From positions 230,814 to 294,813 of the forward strand of contig MNCI01011056.1 in assembly GCA_015680685.1 (NCBI GenBank): a DNA stretch of 64,000 nucleotides, given 5' to 3'. Position numbers and translations under genes: made by a program. The stretch comes from Gnetum montanum (Eukaryota > Streptophyta > Gnetopsida > Gnetales > Gnetaceae). Below are positions 37,090-49,290 of the stretch, piece after piece. Position 1 is the first letter of the stretch. The number at the start of each line of letters is the position of its first letter. The notes beneath the pieces are model-generated. The model was not told the DNA's origin and did not search any database. It saw only the letters and a program-made list of their open reading frames with translations.

Positions 37090-40000
37090 AAGTCGGTCAA
37101 TTTTTTATACAAAAGGAAGATGGTGACAAGGTTTATGGCAGAAGAAACAGCTGGGCTTATGGTTTTATATTGCAGACACAGTATCCAATTTCATGAATGT
37201 CCTGTAAAGTAATAATGGAAATGACTGTTTCAGGGACACGGATGAGAAGGATTAAATTTTTTAGCACAGCTTGTTTCATAGAATATCTTCAATGTATAGA
37301 ACCTCCATACTTTAAAATAATTCTTTGACCACCACCGTCAAGCAGCATATGTTGCTACCACCGTCAAGCAGAATTCAACTACCCATTTCAGTTTCAGCGT
37401 TTTATTTGGTAAAATTGAGAACCCAAAATCTGCTTCCCTTTTTCATGGACACCATTGTTTTGTATGTTAAGTATTTCCTTTTTGGAATTATTAAATTTGT
37501 CGAGGTTTCTTTCTAAATAAAAAGAAAAATTGCTGGTTAATAGCATCTTGAACCATTGCACTAAAATTTAGTAATAAATTGAAGTTTTATTTTTCTGAAT
37601 AACAGTAAAGTACTTAGTAGCATAGGGATAATTGGNTCTGAATAACAGTAAAGTACTTAGTAGCATAGGGATAATTGGAGCACTTTAACCATTTTCTTAA
37701 AATTTAATAACAAAGAAAGCATCTATACGTTAAAGCATCAATGCTATTCAGTAGAAATATCAAAGATTTGAACATTTTTCATCATCTTCCTACTTCAATG
37801 CTCATCTACATGGTCTTGTAGAGTTGGTGGACCAATGGTCATTGTGCTTCAGTTTTTAGCTTTGGAGTTTTTAAATCAAGAGTCTTTTAATTAAGGTAGC
37901 ACCTTATTTTATTGTTAATGCTAGTCTTGCTGGATCTTTAGAGGCTTGGTTGATGATTTTCCAAACATTTCCTTTTTCAAATTATTAAGGTTAGTTTTTT
38001 ATTCTAAATTAAAACAAATTAGGTACTTAATAGCTCAGAAAAAAATTGAGTAGCTTCATTATGTGAAAGCCTAACTTCTTTGAGTAGCTACAGCTAGCTT
38101 ATACCAACATCTCCCATGCTATGCCCAACCTAAAGCAACACTCATCATCTAGCTCAAGAACATCTTCCAACTCAATAATTATACTAGAGTGGAACCCACA
38201 TTTCAAATTGAGAAAAAACCACCTCACTATTAGCCACCAAAATCATTGGGACTACTGTCTTTTGAACTTCAATATGAGAAATAAGCACATTACAATCATT
38301 TCAAATGATAATAAATAATAAATAATTTCTGAATATTCAAAGGAGATATGGTGTAAAAACTAACTTGTGGTCTTAGGGGATAGGTTCCACCCAACTTGGA
38401 ATTTCAAAAATATTTTAAAGTCAAAATATAATCTAATGCTTTTTCAATATACTTAAACTTAATATAACTATATTAAAAAATACTTGTAACATAGTTATTG
38501 AATTAAATGCTTTATTTCTAAACATTTGTTTATTTAACTAAAAATGTTAAAACACATCTTGTATAATTTAATTAATTATGTAATAGGTTAAACTAAAGAA
38601 CTATATGAAATTGAATAATTATATTGAAAAAATATAGTGTGCATTTAATTGAATAACTACATTTATAAAATATTTTAACATGTTTTTAAAAATGTAGATT
38701 TGAAATTCTTAAAATGTAATGCAATATGTAATCATTTTAAGCTATGCACAATTGAGGTAAAAAGAAGCACCTCTAGTTATCTTACATGATAGTGTATCAT
38801 TTGATTTTTTACATACCTGCTTGCTATAATTTTAAAAATATAAATTAGGTTGTTACTTAGAAAACATGTAAATTATGCTATTAGAAATTCATTAACCTTA
38901 ACTTTACATGTTTTAAAAATTTCAAGTTTTTTTAAAATGCCCCTAATTATAATTTTAAGGTAAAATATGCTTAAAATATGTAATGATGAAAAATGTCTCA
39001 AATGATACACTTATGATTAGGATTTATAAAAAATTTAACTCCATGAATAGTATTTTCTTTAACATTCCTTATTATCATTAAAACATGTTTTATCTCATGA
39101 TTAACATTATTTGATTCCTTTTTCTATTCTTCAATATTAACTTGGTATATTATTTTATTCCTTTTTCTATGCTATTAATATTTTGTTTATGATGCTTATG
39201 AGCATATAGGGCAACAAACTGCTATGGTTGAGTGAACAAGTTGGTTTTTTATGCTTCCTTACCATAAATCTAAATAGCGTTTTTAATGCTATTAATTTAA
39301 ATTTGACAAGCTACTGTATGACTCTTTTCCAAAGCTTTATAATATGACTTGCAAGCTTAATCCTTCTATAATTTGTCCAAATTTGCACATTTCCTTTATT
39401 CTTGAAGATGCAAACTCTAATTTTTAGATATTTCTCCACCCTTCAAAATTTGTTATGTAATTATGTTAGCTATGTATATCTTCTAATCCTTTCTAAGATT
39501 CTAGAAATATAGTTGGGGCAAAGAAAACAAGAAAACATGTCAATACTATTGATCAAGACCTATCCTAATGGGCATAAGAACCCTTGGTACACCCCTTTCC
39601 TAAGTAGTAGGCATCCCATCCAAAATTCTGAAGTTGACACCTTAAAGTATAGGCCAACCAAACCTTCTATAAGTTTGGTAACAATAGCTTCCCCACTTAT
39701 AAGGGAAGATCCAACAGCTCCCTAAATATATGTCTAGTTGATGAGAGTAAAAAAAAAAAAGGTGAATGAGCTTGTGTCATGTATTCGTTCCATTAACTAA
39801 GACTCCATATCGGAGCCATTTCATAGTCTTGCAACATTATTACATCTATAAATTCATCCATCCACCATTTGGCTCTTACAATGAGCATTAATAAAGCACA
39901 TTAAATGGTTTTCCAAGAAACATGACAAACCAAAACATCAAACATACTCAACGAAAGAAAAAAAAATGATTTGGCATTCGAATGAGAGAATATGAGCACA

Positions 40001-40150
40001 CAAAAATCATCCTAACTATAGAAAAGACAACTAAGGAAATAGAAACACATAATACACAACCAAACTAAGAAAATTGGAAAAAAAAGGTAGGGGATGAAAC
40101 AACATGGAGGAACCCTCATCCTCACAACTAATATACATCTCTTTAAAAGC
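37090..40150. other. AT-rich intergenic DNA, nothing recognised
   Basis: Native 3' flank of the array follows (CATAAGTCGG at 37087 onward). The sequence is AT-rich with only short chance ORFs (37325-37516, 38121-38318, 39513-39725), which show no familiar domain. A 14-bp direct repeat CCACCGTCAAGCAG occurs twice at about 37331 and 37358. Homopolymer A runs occur near 39750 and 39958. Confidence 0.5.
37594..37678. other. Assembly join: 42-bp duplicate around a single N
   Basis: The 42 bases at 37594-37635 are repeated exactly at 37637-37678 with one N (37636) between. This is the pattern left when two overlapping contig ends are joined without being merged. It is probably not biology. Confidence 0.85.
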
Positions 40151-40159
40151 TCAAAAAAT

Positions 40160-40800
40160 GTTTTCTTTGGACTCATGCTAAAGAACATAGTTTTTACTCA
40201 ATTAATTTGGATCATCTTTGTCATCCCATCCAAGAAGGATGTTGGGGTATTACACATTTACATCACATAAATTTAGCGTTACTTGGAAATCTAATTTGGA
40301 AACTCTATATAGGCAAAAAACCATGGTTCAAGTAATGAGGGCCAAATATCTTTATAATAATATTTAGTTTTACAATGTTCCTACCATTGGTAGAGCCAAT
40401 TCAACATGGAGAAGCTTTGAAAAATTAAGATCTTGGTTCCAACTAAATATTAGAGTTCAATATCAAGTAATGTAATAGGGTTAATCTATTCAATATAAGT
40501 TGAGTGAGGCCTATATAAGCCTAGCACTAGGCATCAATGACTTGATAAAAGAGTCATGGTGGCATGATGTTATAATTCCTAAATACAAAGTCTTTATGTC
40601 AAAATGCTTAGATGGAAGACTACCTATGAACGTGCTTTTATTCCAAAGGATTGATTAGTAATAGCACATGTGCATTGTGGGGTCAACCAAAAACCATTAA
40701 TCATTGCATTTTTAGTTGTCCAACTACCCAATCATTTTGGAATGAGCTTATATACATAACATGGTTTAATAACTTGAATTCCTCAAATCTGGGACAAATG
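40160..40800 (+). pseudogene. LINE (non-LTR retrotransposon) reverse transcriptase remnant
   Basis: Two adjacent plus-strand frames read INLALLGNLIWKLYIGKKPW (about 40265-40325) and then VMRAKYLYNN (about 40335), followed by STWRSFEKLRSW (about 40395). Further on are IPKYKVFMSKCLDGRLPMNV (about 40575-40635) and INHCIFSCPTTQSFW (about 40695-40740). This is the C-terminal part of plant L1-type LINE ORF2, ending in the zinc-binding region (zf-RVT). Stops and frameshifts show that it is dead. No poly-A tail or target duplication was seen. Element E cuts in at 40837. Confidence 0.7.
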
Positions 40801-40836
40801 CAAGAGGCATAAACATAAATCACCAATAACAATTGT

Positions 40837-41307
40837 TGATAAAACCTATTTTGAATGAGCTATGGTATCATATCTACAATATCGCATCTCTGATATCATA
40901 TCCATGACATTGTAGCCTTGCATACATCATTCTTGATGCAATGTAGTGGATCCTATTCATCCCTATAAAGACCAACACTTGGTCACATTGAATGAATGAA
41001 ATTTCATGATAGTTTTAGGAAAACTCTTGCACTTTGTTTTCGTAGTTTACACTTAGCAATAGAGCGTGTTCCCATAATGTTGTGTTGAATAGTTGTACAG
41101 AATCTTTATTTGAGTGAATTGTACTTAGGAACAGGTCATGAATTCAAATAAAGATTGAGATTTTTTGCCACCATTCTAGCATTATACTTAGTTCTTAGTT
41201 CTTTATTTTCTACTTAGTCATTTTCTTTACTTAGTTTAATTTTCATGCTTACTTTAGGTTAGCCCTTTACATTTTTGAGTACTTTACTTTTTCATGTTCA
41301 TTAGTAA
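40837..41307 (+). repeat. 5' LTR of element E, first part
   Basis: It starts TGATAAAACC and carries AATATCGC, GATATCAT and related motifs (40855-40910) upstream of a TATA box (40964-40970), as in elements A and C. It is interrupted by element F at 41307 and resumes at 57102. The two parts total 926 bp, close to the 946-bp LTR of A. Confidence 0.8.
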
Positions 41308-42783
41308 TGAAACATCCCAAAATTCAAAGGCATGCTTGCTTCGCCAGGCCTTTGCAATTCGTGCAACATCAGGGAAATTATTTAGGAAGAGACTGATGGT
41401 ATGATTTTCAGATTGTCCAATTCGGCAAGTTTTCTAAGTCATGAAGTTCACTATGCTATGCTACGCCTTGCTATGTAGCGTAGAAAGCTTTAGAAAACAA
41501 TTGAAGAATGAACTGCTACGCTATGCTACACAGAGTAGCATAGCATAGCAAAAGCTAGCCAATCGGTCACCTCACCCAACTTCAAGTCCTTCGACAATGT
41601 CTCCTTCCATCAGAAAATGGCAGACCATGTCTGCTGCTACGATATGCTGAGCTACATGGCACAGCGAGGCGTAGCAATTCTACAAAAGTGATAGAAGGCA
41701 ACTCAAAGGGCAGGATCAGCAAGTTCGCAAGTTTCGCAATGTAGAAGGCAAAGTTCGTAGATCAGCAAAGTTTTTGCGACTAAGGCCAACCGCTACACTA
41801 CATAGTGTAGCATAGTCTAGAAACTATGTAATACACATGTAGTGAAACGCATGACAAGATGCTATGCTATGCTGAACATGCTACCCTATGAAGCACAACA
41901 AAGCATGACAGGTGGTTGTGCGACATCAATGCACTTCACCTAATTGCACCATTGGCACACATCTCTAGATGCTGACAGTGTAATTATGGTGTGGCAAGCT
42001 TATAGTTACAATGGTCATGTATGTCCAATGGTCATATAGGCACATGCAGCGCAGACAAGTCAACGTGGGCCCAAGGCACATGTCATCCAAAGCACCCCTT
42101 TCACATGCCCTTGGTCCTATAAATACCCCAGCAAGCAAGGTTTGAAGGACTTTTGAGTTTTGGACTTCTGGCTGGCTAGAGGACTTTTTTTGGGGGACTT
42201 TTTCAGCACTTTGGCTAACTTCTAGACCATTTGGCATTCTGGCACTGTAACCTTGAGCATTATAAGATTTCTATTTGATATTGCAAATAATTAGCACTCT
42301 TTGCTGACGTTTGGTTTTTGCCTGTTCTACCACCTTGGTAGCACTCTGCATTGATAGCCCCTAAGACCGTGCTCAAGCGCACAGTTGTCTTGCTTTACAT
42401 GTCTTGGTTACTCTCGGAATTTTTGTACTCCCTAGTGCTATGCAACCGATTGTATCCACTTTGACAAAGAAAAGTTGTAGCTTCGAAGTGGTGCATTTTT
42501 CCAACTGCATTTTACTTTGCTTCCTACTTATTACTACATTTTACACTATTTTCTATCTCCTTTACATTTAAGCATTACTTCATGTTATCAGCCTCATTTT
42601 AAAATCACACATTGCAAAAGGTTATATAGACATTGACTAAGTCCTTGTTTGATCGACCAGACCATTCGGGGCACCCCGTATCCATTCCATCCAGCATGGC
42701 TCTCCCATGGATATGGGGCTGAGACTACCTACAACCGTCGACCCCTCGGTGTTTTCCAGCCATTGACGTTTTTGGTCAGTACA
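41308..42783 (+). repeat. 5' LTR of element F
   Basis: This 1476-bp LTR has a TATA box TATAAATA at 42118-42125. Its U3 (41445-41900) is crowded with variants of GCTATGCTACGC and its complement GTAGCATAGC. It ends GGTCAGTACA. Confidence 0.9.
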
Positions 42784-42805
42784 ATTTTCTAGCACTAGAA
42801 GGAGG
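42784..42805 (+). other. Expected primer-site region of element F (unusual)
   Basis: The bases after the LTR contain TTCTAGCACTAGAA, a near-perfect palindrome, followed by GGAGGG. It does not match the tRNA-Asp or initiator-Met primer sites, so the primer is unknown to me. Confidence 0.4.
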
Positions 42806-43235
42806 GCCTTTTAGTGCCCTTTCTGCATGTCACTATAGTCTTGTGAGCCTTCTACACCCTAATATGCATTAGCGTAAACTTGACACCCATCTGTGGTTGT
42901 TTACATGTTGTGCAGTGTAGATTGGTCGCTTCAACAGTTCCTTGAAAACCCTACAGGATGCAAAGCCTTTGATCGTTAGTTAACTTGCTTGTCTTATGGT
43001 AGTCTTGTGTGTGCTTTGTATCCTATCACGCACTAGCATAAACGTGACACCCTTCTACAGTTGTTTATGCATCGTGTGGTACAATTAGTCGCTTCAACGG
43101 TTCCTCAGGAGCCCGACAAGACATAAAGACTTTTTGATTGCTTTTCAATTCCTGTGTTTTTCCCATTTGCAAAACTGTCTAGCTTTCCAATTTCTTTTCT
43201 TTATTTCATTTTCAAGACTACCTACCTCAGTAACA

Positions 43236-45490
43236 ATGAATTCCACAACAACTACTGCTAATGCCTTCAACATTGAAGTTTCCATCATGGTTCAAGGTAC
43301 TACTGGTGCCAAACAACTGTTGAACCTGATGCTGGAAACACGTCGATTCCTTAGGATCCAAAAGCTGGGACCTAAGGGATTGGCCCAGCAACATGAGCAT
43401 TACAACTTCCTCTATGTAAAGGTGCAGGAAAATATGCCTTTGGATGTACACAAACTTGAAGATAAATGTAGCTTTGACTTCACTTACTGCATCGGGAAGG
43501 AATTCGTTCCCACTCCTAGCACTTCCATACCGTTGACACAAATGAAGAAATGGCTTCTAGACCAGCTAATCCAGTTGGCTAGGCTTAGGGAGAAATAAGA
43601 CATAGCATCCAACCATGAGGACGTCTTCTAGGATGGACAAGAGGAGCTTGATTCTCAGTCTGACAGGGTAGGTTAGGCTAACCCTGTCATGGTCCCTCCT
43701 ACCCAGTCCTTCTGGGCCAATCTGTTGTCTATCACTTCTCCGTTTGTAATCATGCCTATGCTTCTGCAACCCGTGATTATAACTGCTATGGGTAGCCATG
43801 TCAACCTCACGGTGTTTCAACGTCCTTTCTCGCTTGTTTCACCTATTTCGTTCCCAGCGACTATTCCTTTGCAAACTGTTTAGTAGTCCATTCTCGTAGC
43901 ACATCATACACCAATCACAACTACCCTGCCACATGTTCAAACTGTACCTACTTCAAAATTATATGTAACTTCTATTTCCATTCATACTCTCACGTCTGTT
44001 CCACCCACCGTGGTAGGGCCCAAGCCTATCCACATGGTGGGAACCATTTGCTTCTTCGCCTATTCCACAACTATCATAGATGTTTCATTATGTTTGCCCT
44101 TAGACCCACCAAGCCTCGCAAATGGTACAACCCAACATGGGGCTATGGTCTATGCTGTCTATGACACAAGTGGTCCATCTGGTAGCCCAACCCACGGTTG
44201 CAACCCTAACAACACCACTTCCCTGGTGGTGAACAATGCAAGCAGCACCACTGGTGGGGCTCATCCCAATGGTACCCCTTTGCAGTTCCCCAACTGTCCA
44301 AAATGTCACAGGGTCTAGACCAAGGATTCCGGCTCATCCAGACCATTATTGAGGAAATAAAATGCCTCAAGGCTATTAGGTATGACATGGTACAAGTCAT
44401 GGACTTTTACCAGGATGATCCCATCATCCCTGCGATCTGTGCTTTGACAATACCCCCAAGGATGTCCCTCCCACACTTCATGAAGTATGATGGGGAGGGA
44501 GATCCCAATGTACATCTTGTTACCTTTAGATCCGAATCCCTTCTATTGCAACAATGGCTACACACAATTATTCATGTCTTCACCATGTCCCTAGCCAGGA
44601 AAGACTTGGATTAGTACCGTGTGCTACCACACTCATCTATTTCAACTTTGGAAGAGCTTCTAACCTAGTTCATGACACGCTTCAAGTACAACTTGAAGCT
44701 AGGAACCACACTGGATTAGTTGGTGAGCATGAAGCAAGATCCTCTAGAGCTAGTGCAAAACTTCATTCAGTGTTGGAGTGCAACCCTTAACAAAATTCGT
44801 GAGCCCATCATGGAGGCCCACTTGTTGGCCATCTTTAAGGGCATAATGAAAGACTTCATGAAGTTCAAACTGTACTACCTCACTCCTCACACTCTTAGTC
44901 AGGCTTTCACTCAGACTATGAGTATACAGAACATGGCTAAGGCAAGCAAAGATCTAGCCTACATTACCTACAAAAACACCTTCATAAAGAAGGACAAGGG
45001 TAAGGCCCCAACAGCCATAGTTGCCACTGTGGCGACCAAGGCCAAACCCAAGCCTATTAAAAATGGTAATAAGAACGCCAAGAAGCTAAGTGCACTTGCA
45101 GCCAACCCCATGCCCAAGCAGGGCCACGCACCGTAACCTACTATACCTGCACCTGAGAAATCTGTATAACTCAAGTCCAACTTTGAGGGTAAAGATCACT
45201 CAAAGTACACCCCATTACCTCTCAAGCCTTTGGAACTTCTAAAGCAACTATTGGCAGTGGGGTACATCCAACACAAGTAAATGTTGGAAGAAGCAATTAG
45301 GAAACATCAACGCTACTGCAAGCTCTTTAGGAACCCCTCTTTAGCCGTACCCAATGAGCCCTTGGTCCCTACAGGTTTCAGGCTAGATAGGTTTTATGAC
45401 TATCACCAATAGTGTGGTCATAACATAGATTACTGTTTGGTGTTGCAAGATAACATCCAAAGATTGATTGACTAGGGGAAACTAGTGTTG
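43236..45490 (+). pseudogene. gag: gag of element F (degenerate)
   Basis: The N-terminal part is open at 43236-43598 (start at the first ATG after a T-rich leader, MNSTTTTANAFNIE). Later pieces at 44303-44614 and 44720-45136 contain LPHFMKYDGEGDPNVHLVTF, the usual opening of the Retrotrans_gag domain, and DPLELVQNFIQCWSATLNKI. The C-terminal part is Lys/Ala-rich. A further piece near 45390-45480 reads DYHQ*CGHNIDYC and DNIQRLID, the remains of the gag end seen in Ogre/Tat elements. At least three frame changes and several stops break it. Confidence 0.8.
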
Positions 45491-46399
45491 GATGAAAGCA
45501 ACCCGGTACACCCTGAAAATGAATCTATGCATGTCTACACAGATCCGCTTAAGTCCAACAATGTTAATTACGTCATCAATGCCATCGGTATTGACAGTGA
45601 TCTTAGCCCACCCCAATGGCCATTCGTGGTCCGTGTACCTCAACATAGTGCACTAGCACCATCGACGATTGACTAAAGCTTGCAACAGCCATTTTTCCTA
45701 AGAGTCCCTCCACGGGCATCCATCTCCACGTCCCCTATTAGCAAAATTGTGGTACCCTGCCTGTTAATGTCTTTAGCTCCATTTGTCATCTGGGGGCTGA
45801 CTCCTTTGTAGACCCCATTCCATGCAAGAAAACTGAATAGCCTTCTTATCCTAAAAGGTGAGAAGCTTATTTCATGGGTGAGACATCGAGGGAAGTACCG
45901 TCCAAGGTATCCCTAAAACTATGTATCCACCCCTTTCATCACCAAAGATGAATGCTACTGTGACCACATAGTTCGCACTACCCTATCATAAAGGGTCTAA
46001 ACTCAGATCTGAAGTTGCCCCTCCTCGGGAAATTCATCTTCTAGGATGAATAGAAGAGGAGGAAAACTTTAAACAAGGGGGTGGCCAAGACCTTTTAGAT
46101 GCTCTAACATAGGTCAAACAAGCTCTAAAGTAGAAAAAAACTACACTGAGCTTGTATGACCTAATCATGACATTCGTCCTACACCGCGAGGCTCTAATCC
46201 ACATGTTGACAGTGATCCCAGTCAACGAAGACATGCCAATGGAAGAGGAAGCGATCTATTTGGTCATGCTTCCCTCCACACCTACAGATCCAGAATCGTC
46301 TCAACTAACTTTTTGCAATGATGCCATTGGGGAAGGTCTTGAAAGGGGTCAGGTGAATACAACCCCCCTTTTCATCACAATTCAAGTTGGCCAACATAG

Positions 46400-46740
46400 G
46401 ATCTGAAGGGTAGATGTTGATAATGGAGCTACCAAGAACGTCATCCTCTTTCCTATTTTGGACAAGTTGGTCTTGGTCAACCAGAGGAAGCCCAAAATGA
46501 TGTCATTCTTGAGGTCGTTCAATGGGGCATGGGTCGTGGTGAAGGGTATAGTCCACATAGACTTCATAGTAGGGGACCAGTTCCCCACAAATGCAACATT
46601 CATCATGGTCGAGAAAATGCCCAGGTTTAACCTAATCCTAGGGAGTTCATGGTTAGCATAGCTTAGGGTTGTCTCCTTGCCCATACACCAGGAGATCCAC
46701 CTGCCTTATGCAAGTAGGGAGGTGGTGATCCATGGTGATG
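46400..46740 (+). pseudogene. pro: Aspartic protease of element F (degenerate)
   Basis: The translation reads RVDVDNGATKNVILFPIL (about 46410-46463), where the active-site motif DGG/DSG is DNG. It then has GIVHIDFIVGDQFPTNATFI (about 46545-46605) and FNLILGSSWLA (46625-46660), the equivalent of LLLGRPW. The final SLPIHQEIHLPY matches the segment after the protease in Ogre/Tat polyproteins. There is a stop after SSWLA. A weak open frame continues to about 47006 and ends where the duplicated block begins. Confidence 0.75.
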
Positions 46741-46892
46741 AAGTAGCAATGTAAGCAATTCACAATGTAGGCATGGAACAGGGCTCAGAGGTTATAACTT
46801 TTGAGAATGGAGCACCTATCATAGCTTACATTGATGATCTGGTAGATGGATTAGCTCATCAAGCTGACCCACAAAATGAAAATGCATGGGCT

Positions 46893-49290
46893 GAGTTGCC
46901 CTTCCAAGTGGAGGGCAATGATGTACACGAAGGCTCTGGCAAAATGCCTCAGCCTTATGTTTTACTCAACCTGCATTGGGTCAAGAAGAAACTATGCCTA
47001 GCATAGCAACATCGCTGTTTCTTGCCCACACACCATTTATGTGCATTCACACAATGACCCGAAATGGCCCAAAACTAGCAAACTCCTGAAATTGTCTAAA
47101 ACTAGTGCAAGAGATTAATGTGCATCTACGCAATAGCCCAAAATGGCCCAAAATTAGCAATGCACATCTACGCATTGTCCTTGTGCATTCATAGAATGGC
47201 CCAAAACAGGTTGAAACTAGCAATGTGCATTTACGCAATGGCCCGAAATGACCCAAAACTAGCAAAAGCCTGAAATGGCCTAAAACTAGTGTAAGAGAGC
47301 AAAATCCTAGCATGACATTCAGCTCATACACAATGTACAAGTTAGCGTGAGAATCAATCCATCCCTTTATTTAAAATTCTAGCCTCCTTGCCAATGTTTG
47401 CAAAAGTCTTACAATAGTTCAAAATTTCAAAAATATGAAAAAAATCCCATGTTGTCAGCGGTTGCTCCTATTTGCATCATCCTCACCATTTGCTTTTGCA
47501 TCGTTCTACTTTGAATTTCCTCCCCCTATGTTGCTCTCCACCGACTCTCCATTCCCTCCTTCTACAGGCCGTGCACCCTCATCTGGAGCTTGCATCATAG
47601 GAGTGAAGTAATTAGCTAAAGCAACACATGCAAATCACAATAGAGCATAAGCATAAGAATAGAGTAGAAAGTAACTAACTTGAGAAGGGCCCACGTCCAT
47701 CTCGAAGGGTATCTGATCTAAACTGAGCTTGAGGTGACGCCAGAGCTCCTCTGCTGTGATATCCACCCAACGCCTTTTTCCTGGTTCAATGTCTGCTACA
47801 GTAGTTCTCTCCCTTTCAGTGGTCCTCCACCTTGGTGGCCCCAGAGAAACGGAGATGATCGTGGTCTCCCCTGTGGGAAGGTCCACTTTCTAGTCAAGAG
47901 ATTCCATAACCTTTACTTGCTCTTTGAACCTTGCATAGGCCTCAGTAGCGTCGATGGCATTTATAAATGCTTTATACATAAATGCCTCCACAACAGCGTC
48001 TTCATACAGTTTACGATTGGTGGCATTTTCCCATTTATACATATGTTTATGGTTTTTCTGGGACTGCCCCAATTCGTAAACTTTGGCACTGAGTTTCCCT
48101 TCCAAGTGGAGGGCAATGATGTACATGAAGGCTCTGGAAAAATGCCTCAGCCTTATGTTTTACTCAACCTGCATTGGGTCAAGAAGAAACTATGCCTAGC
48201 ATAGCAACATCGTTGTTTCTTGCCCACACACCATTCATGTGCGTTCACACAATGACCCGAAATGGCCCAAAACTAGCAAACTCCTGAAATGGCCTAAAAC
48301 TAGTGCAAGAGATTAATGTGCATCTACGCAATAGCCCAAAATGGCCCAAAATTAGCAATGCACATCTACGCATCATCCTTGTGCATTCACAGAATGGCCC
48401 AAAATAGCTTGAAACTAGCAATGTGCATTTACGCAATGGCCCGAAATGACCCAAAACTAGCAAAAGCCTGAAATGGCCTAAAACTAGTGTAAGAGAGCAA
48501 AATCCTAGCATGAAATTCAGCGCATACACAATGTACAAGTTAGCGTGAGAATCAATCCATCCCTTTATTTAAAATTCTAGCCTCCTTGCCAATGTTTGCA
48601 AAAGTCTTACAATAGTTCAAAATTTCAAAAATATCAAAAAAATCCCATGCTGTCAGCAGTTGCTCCTATTTGCATCATCCTCACCATTTGCTTTTGCATC
48701 GTTCTACTTTGAATTTCCTCCCCCTATGTTGCTCTCCACCGACTCTCCATTCCCTCCTTCTATAGGCCGTGCACCCTCATCTAGAGCCTGCCTCATAGGA
48801 GTGAAGTAATTAGCTAAAGCAACACATGCAAATCACAATAGAGCATAAGCATAAGAATAGAGTAGAAAGTAACTAACTTGAGAAGGGCCCACGTCCATCT
48901 CGAAGGGTATCTGATCTAAACTGAGCTTGAGGTGATGCTAGAGCTCCTCTACTATGATATCCACCCAACGCCTTTTTCCTGGTTCAATGTCTGCTACAGT
49001 AGTTCTCTCCCTTTCAGTGGTCGTCCACCTTGGTGGCCCCAGAGAAAAGGAGATGATTGTGGTCTCCCCTGTGGGAAGGTCCACTTTCTAGTCAAGAGAT
49101 TCCATAACCTTTACTTGCTCTTTGAACCTTGCACAGGCCTCAGTAGCATCGATGGCATTTATAAATGCTTTATACGTAAATGCCTCCACAACAGCGTCTT
49201 CATACAGTTTACGATTGGTGGCATTTTTCCATTTATACATATGTTTATGGTTTTTTTGGGACTGCCCCAATTCATAAACTTTGGCACTGA
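46893..49290 (+). repeat. 1198-bp tandem duplication inside element F
   Basis: 46893-48090 and 48091-49290 are direct copies, a few percent different. Each starts GAGTT(G/T)CCCTTCCAAGTGG and ends CTTTGGCACTGA. Each copy contains the end of a plus-strand frame (VEGNDVHEGSGKMPQPYVLL), a short-repeat stretch built on CCCAAAACTAGCAA (about 47040-47300 and 48240-48500), and the end of the antisense ORF. Confidence 0.9.

Noticed and set aside
39513-39725. 70-codon plus-strand ORF as a host gene
   Set aside because: It has no recognised domain, no neighbours and no sign of splice sites. It is compatible with chance.
47047-47340. 97-codon minus-strand ORF, repeated at 48245-48538
   Set aside because: It is the translation of the short tandem repeats in the duplicated block, and its Leu/Gly/His-rich pattern follows from the repeat unit.
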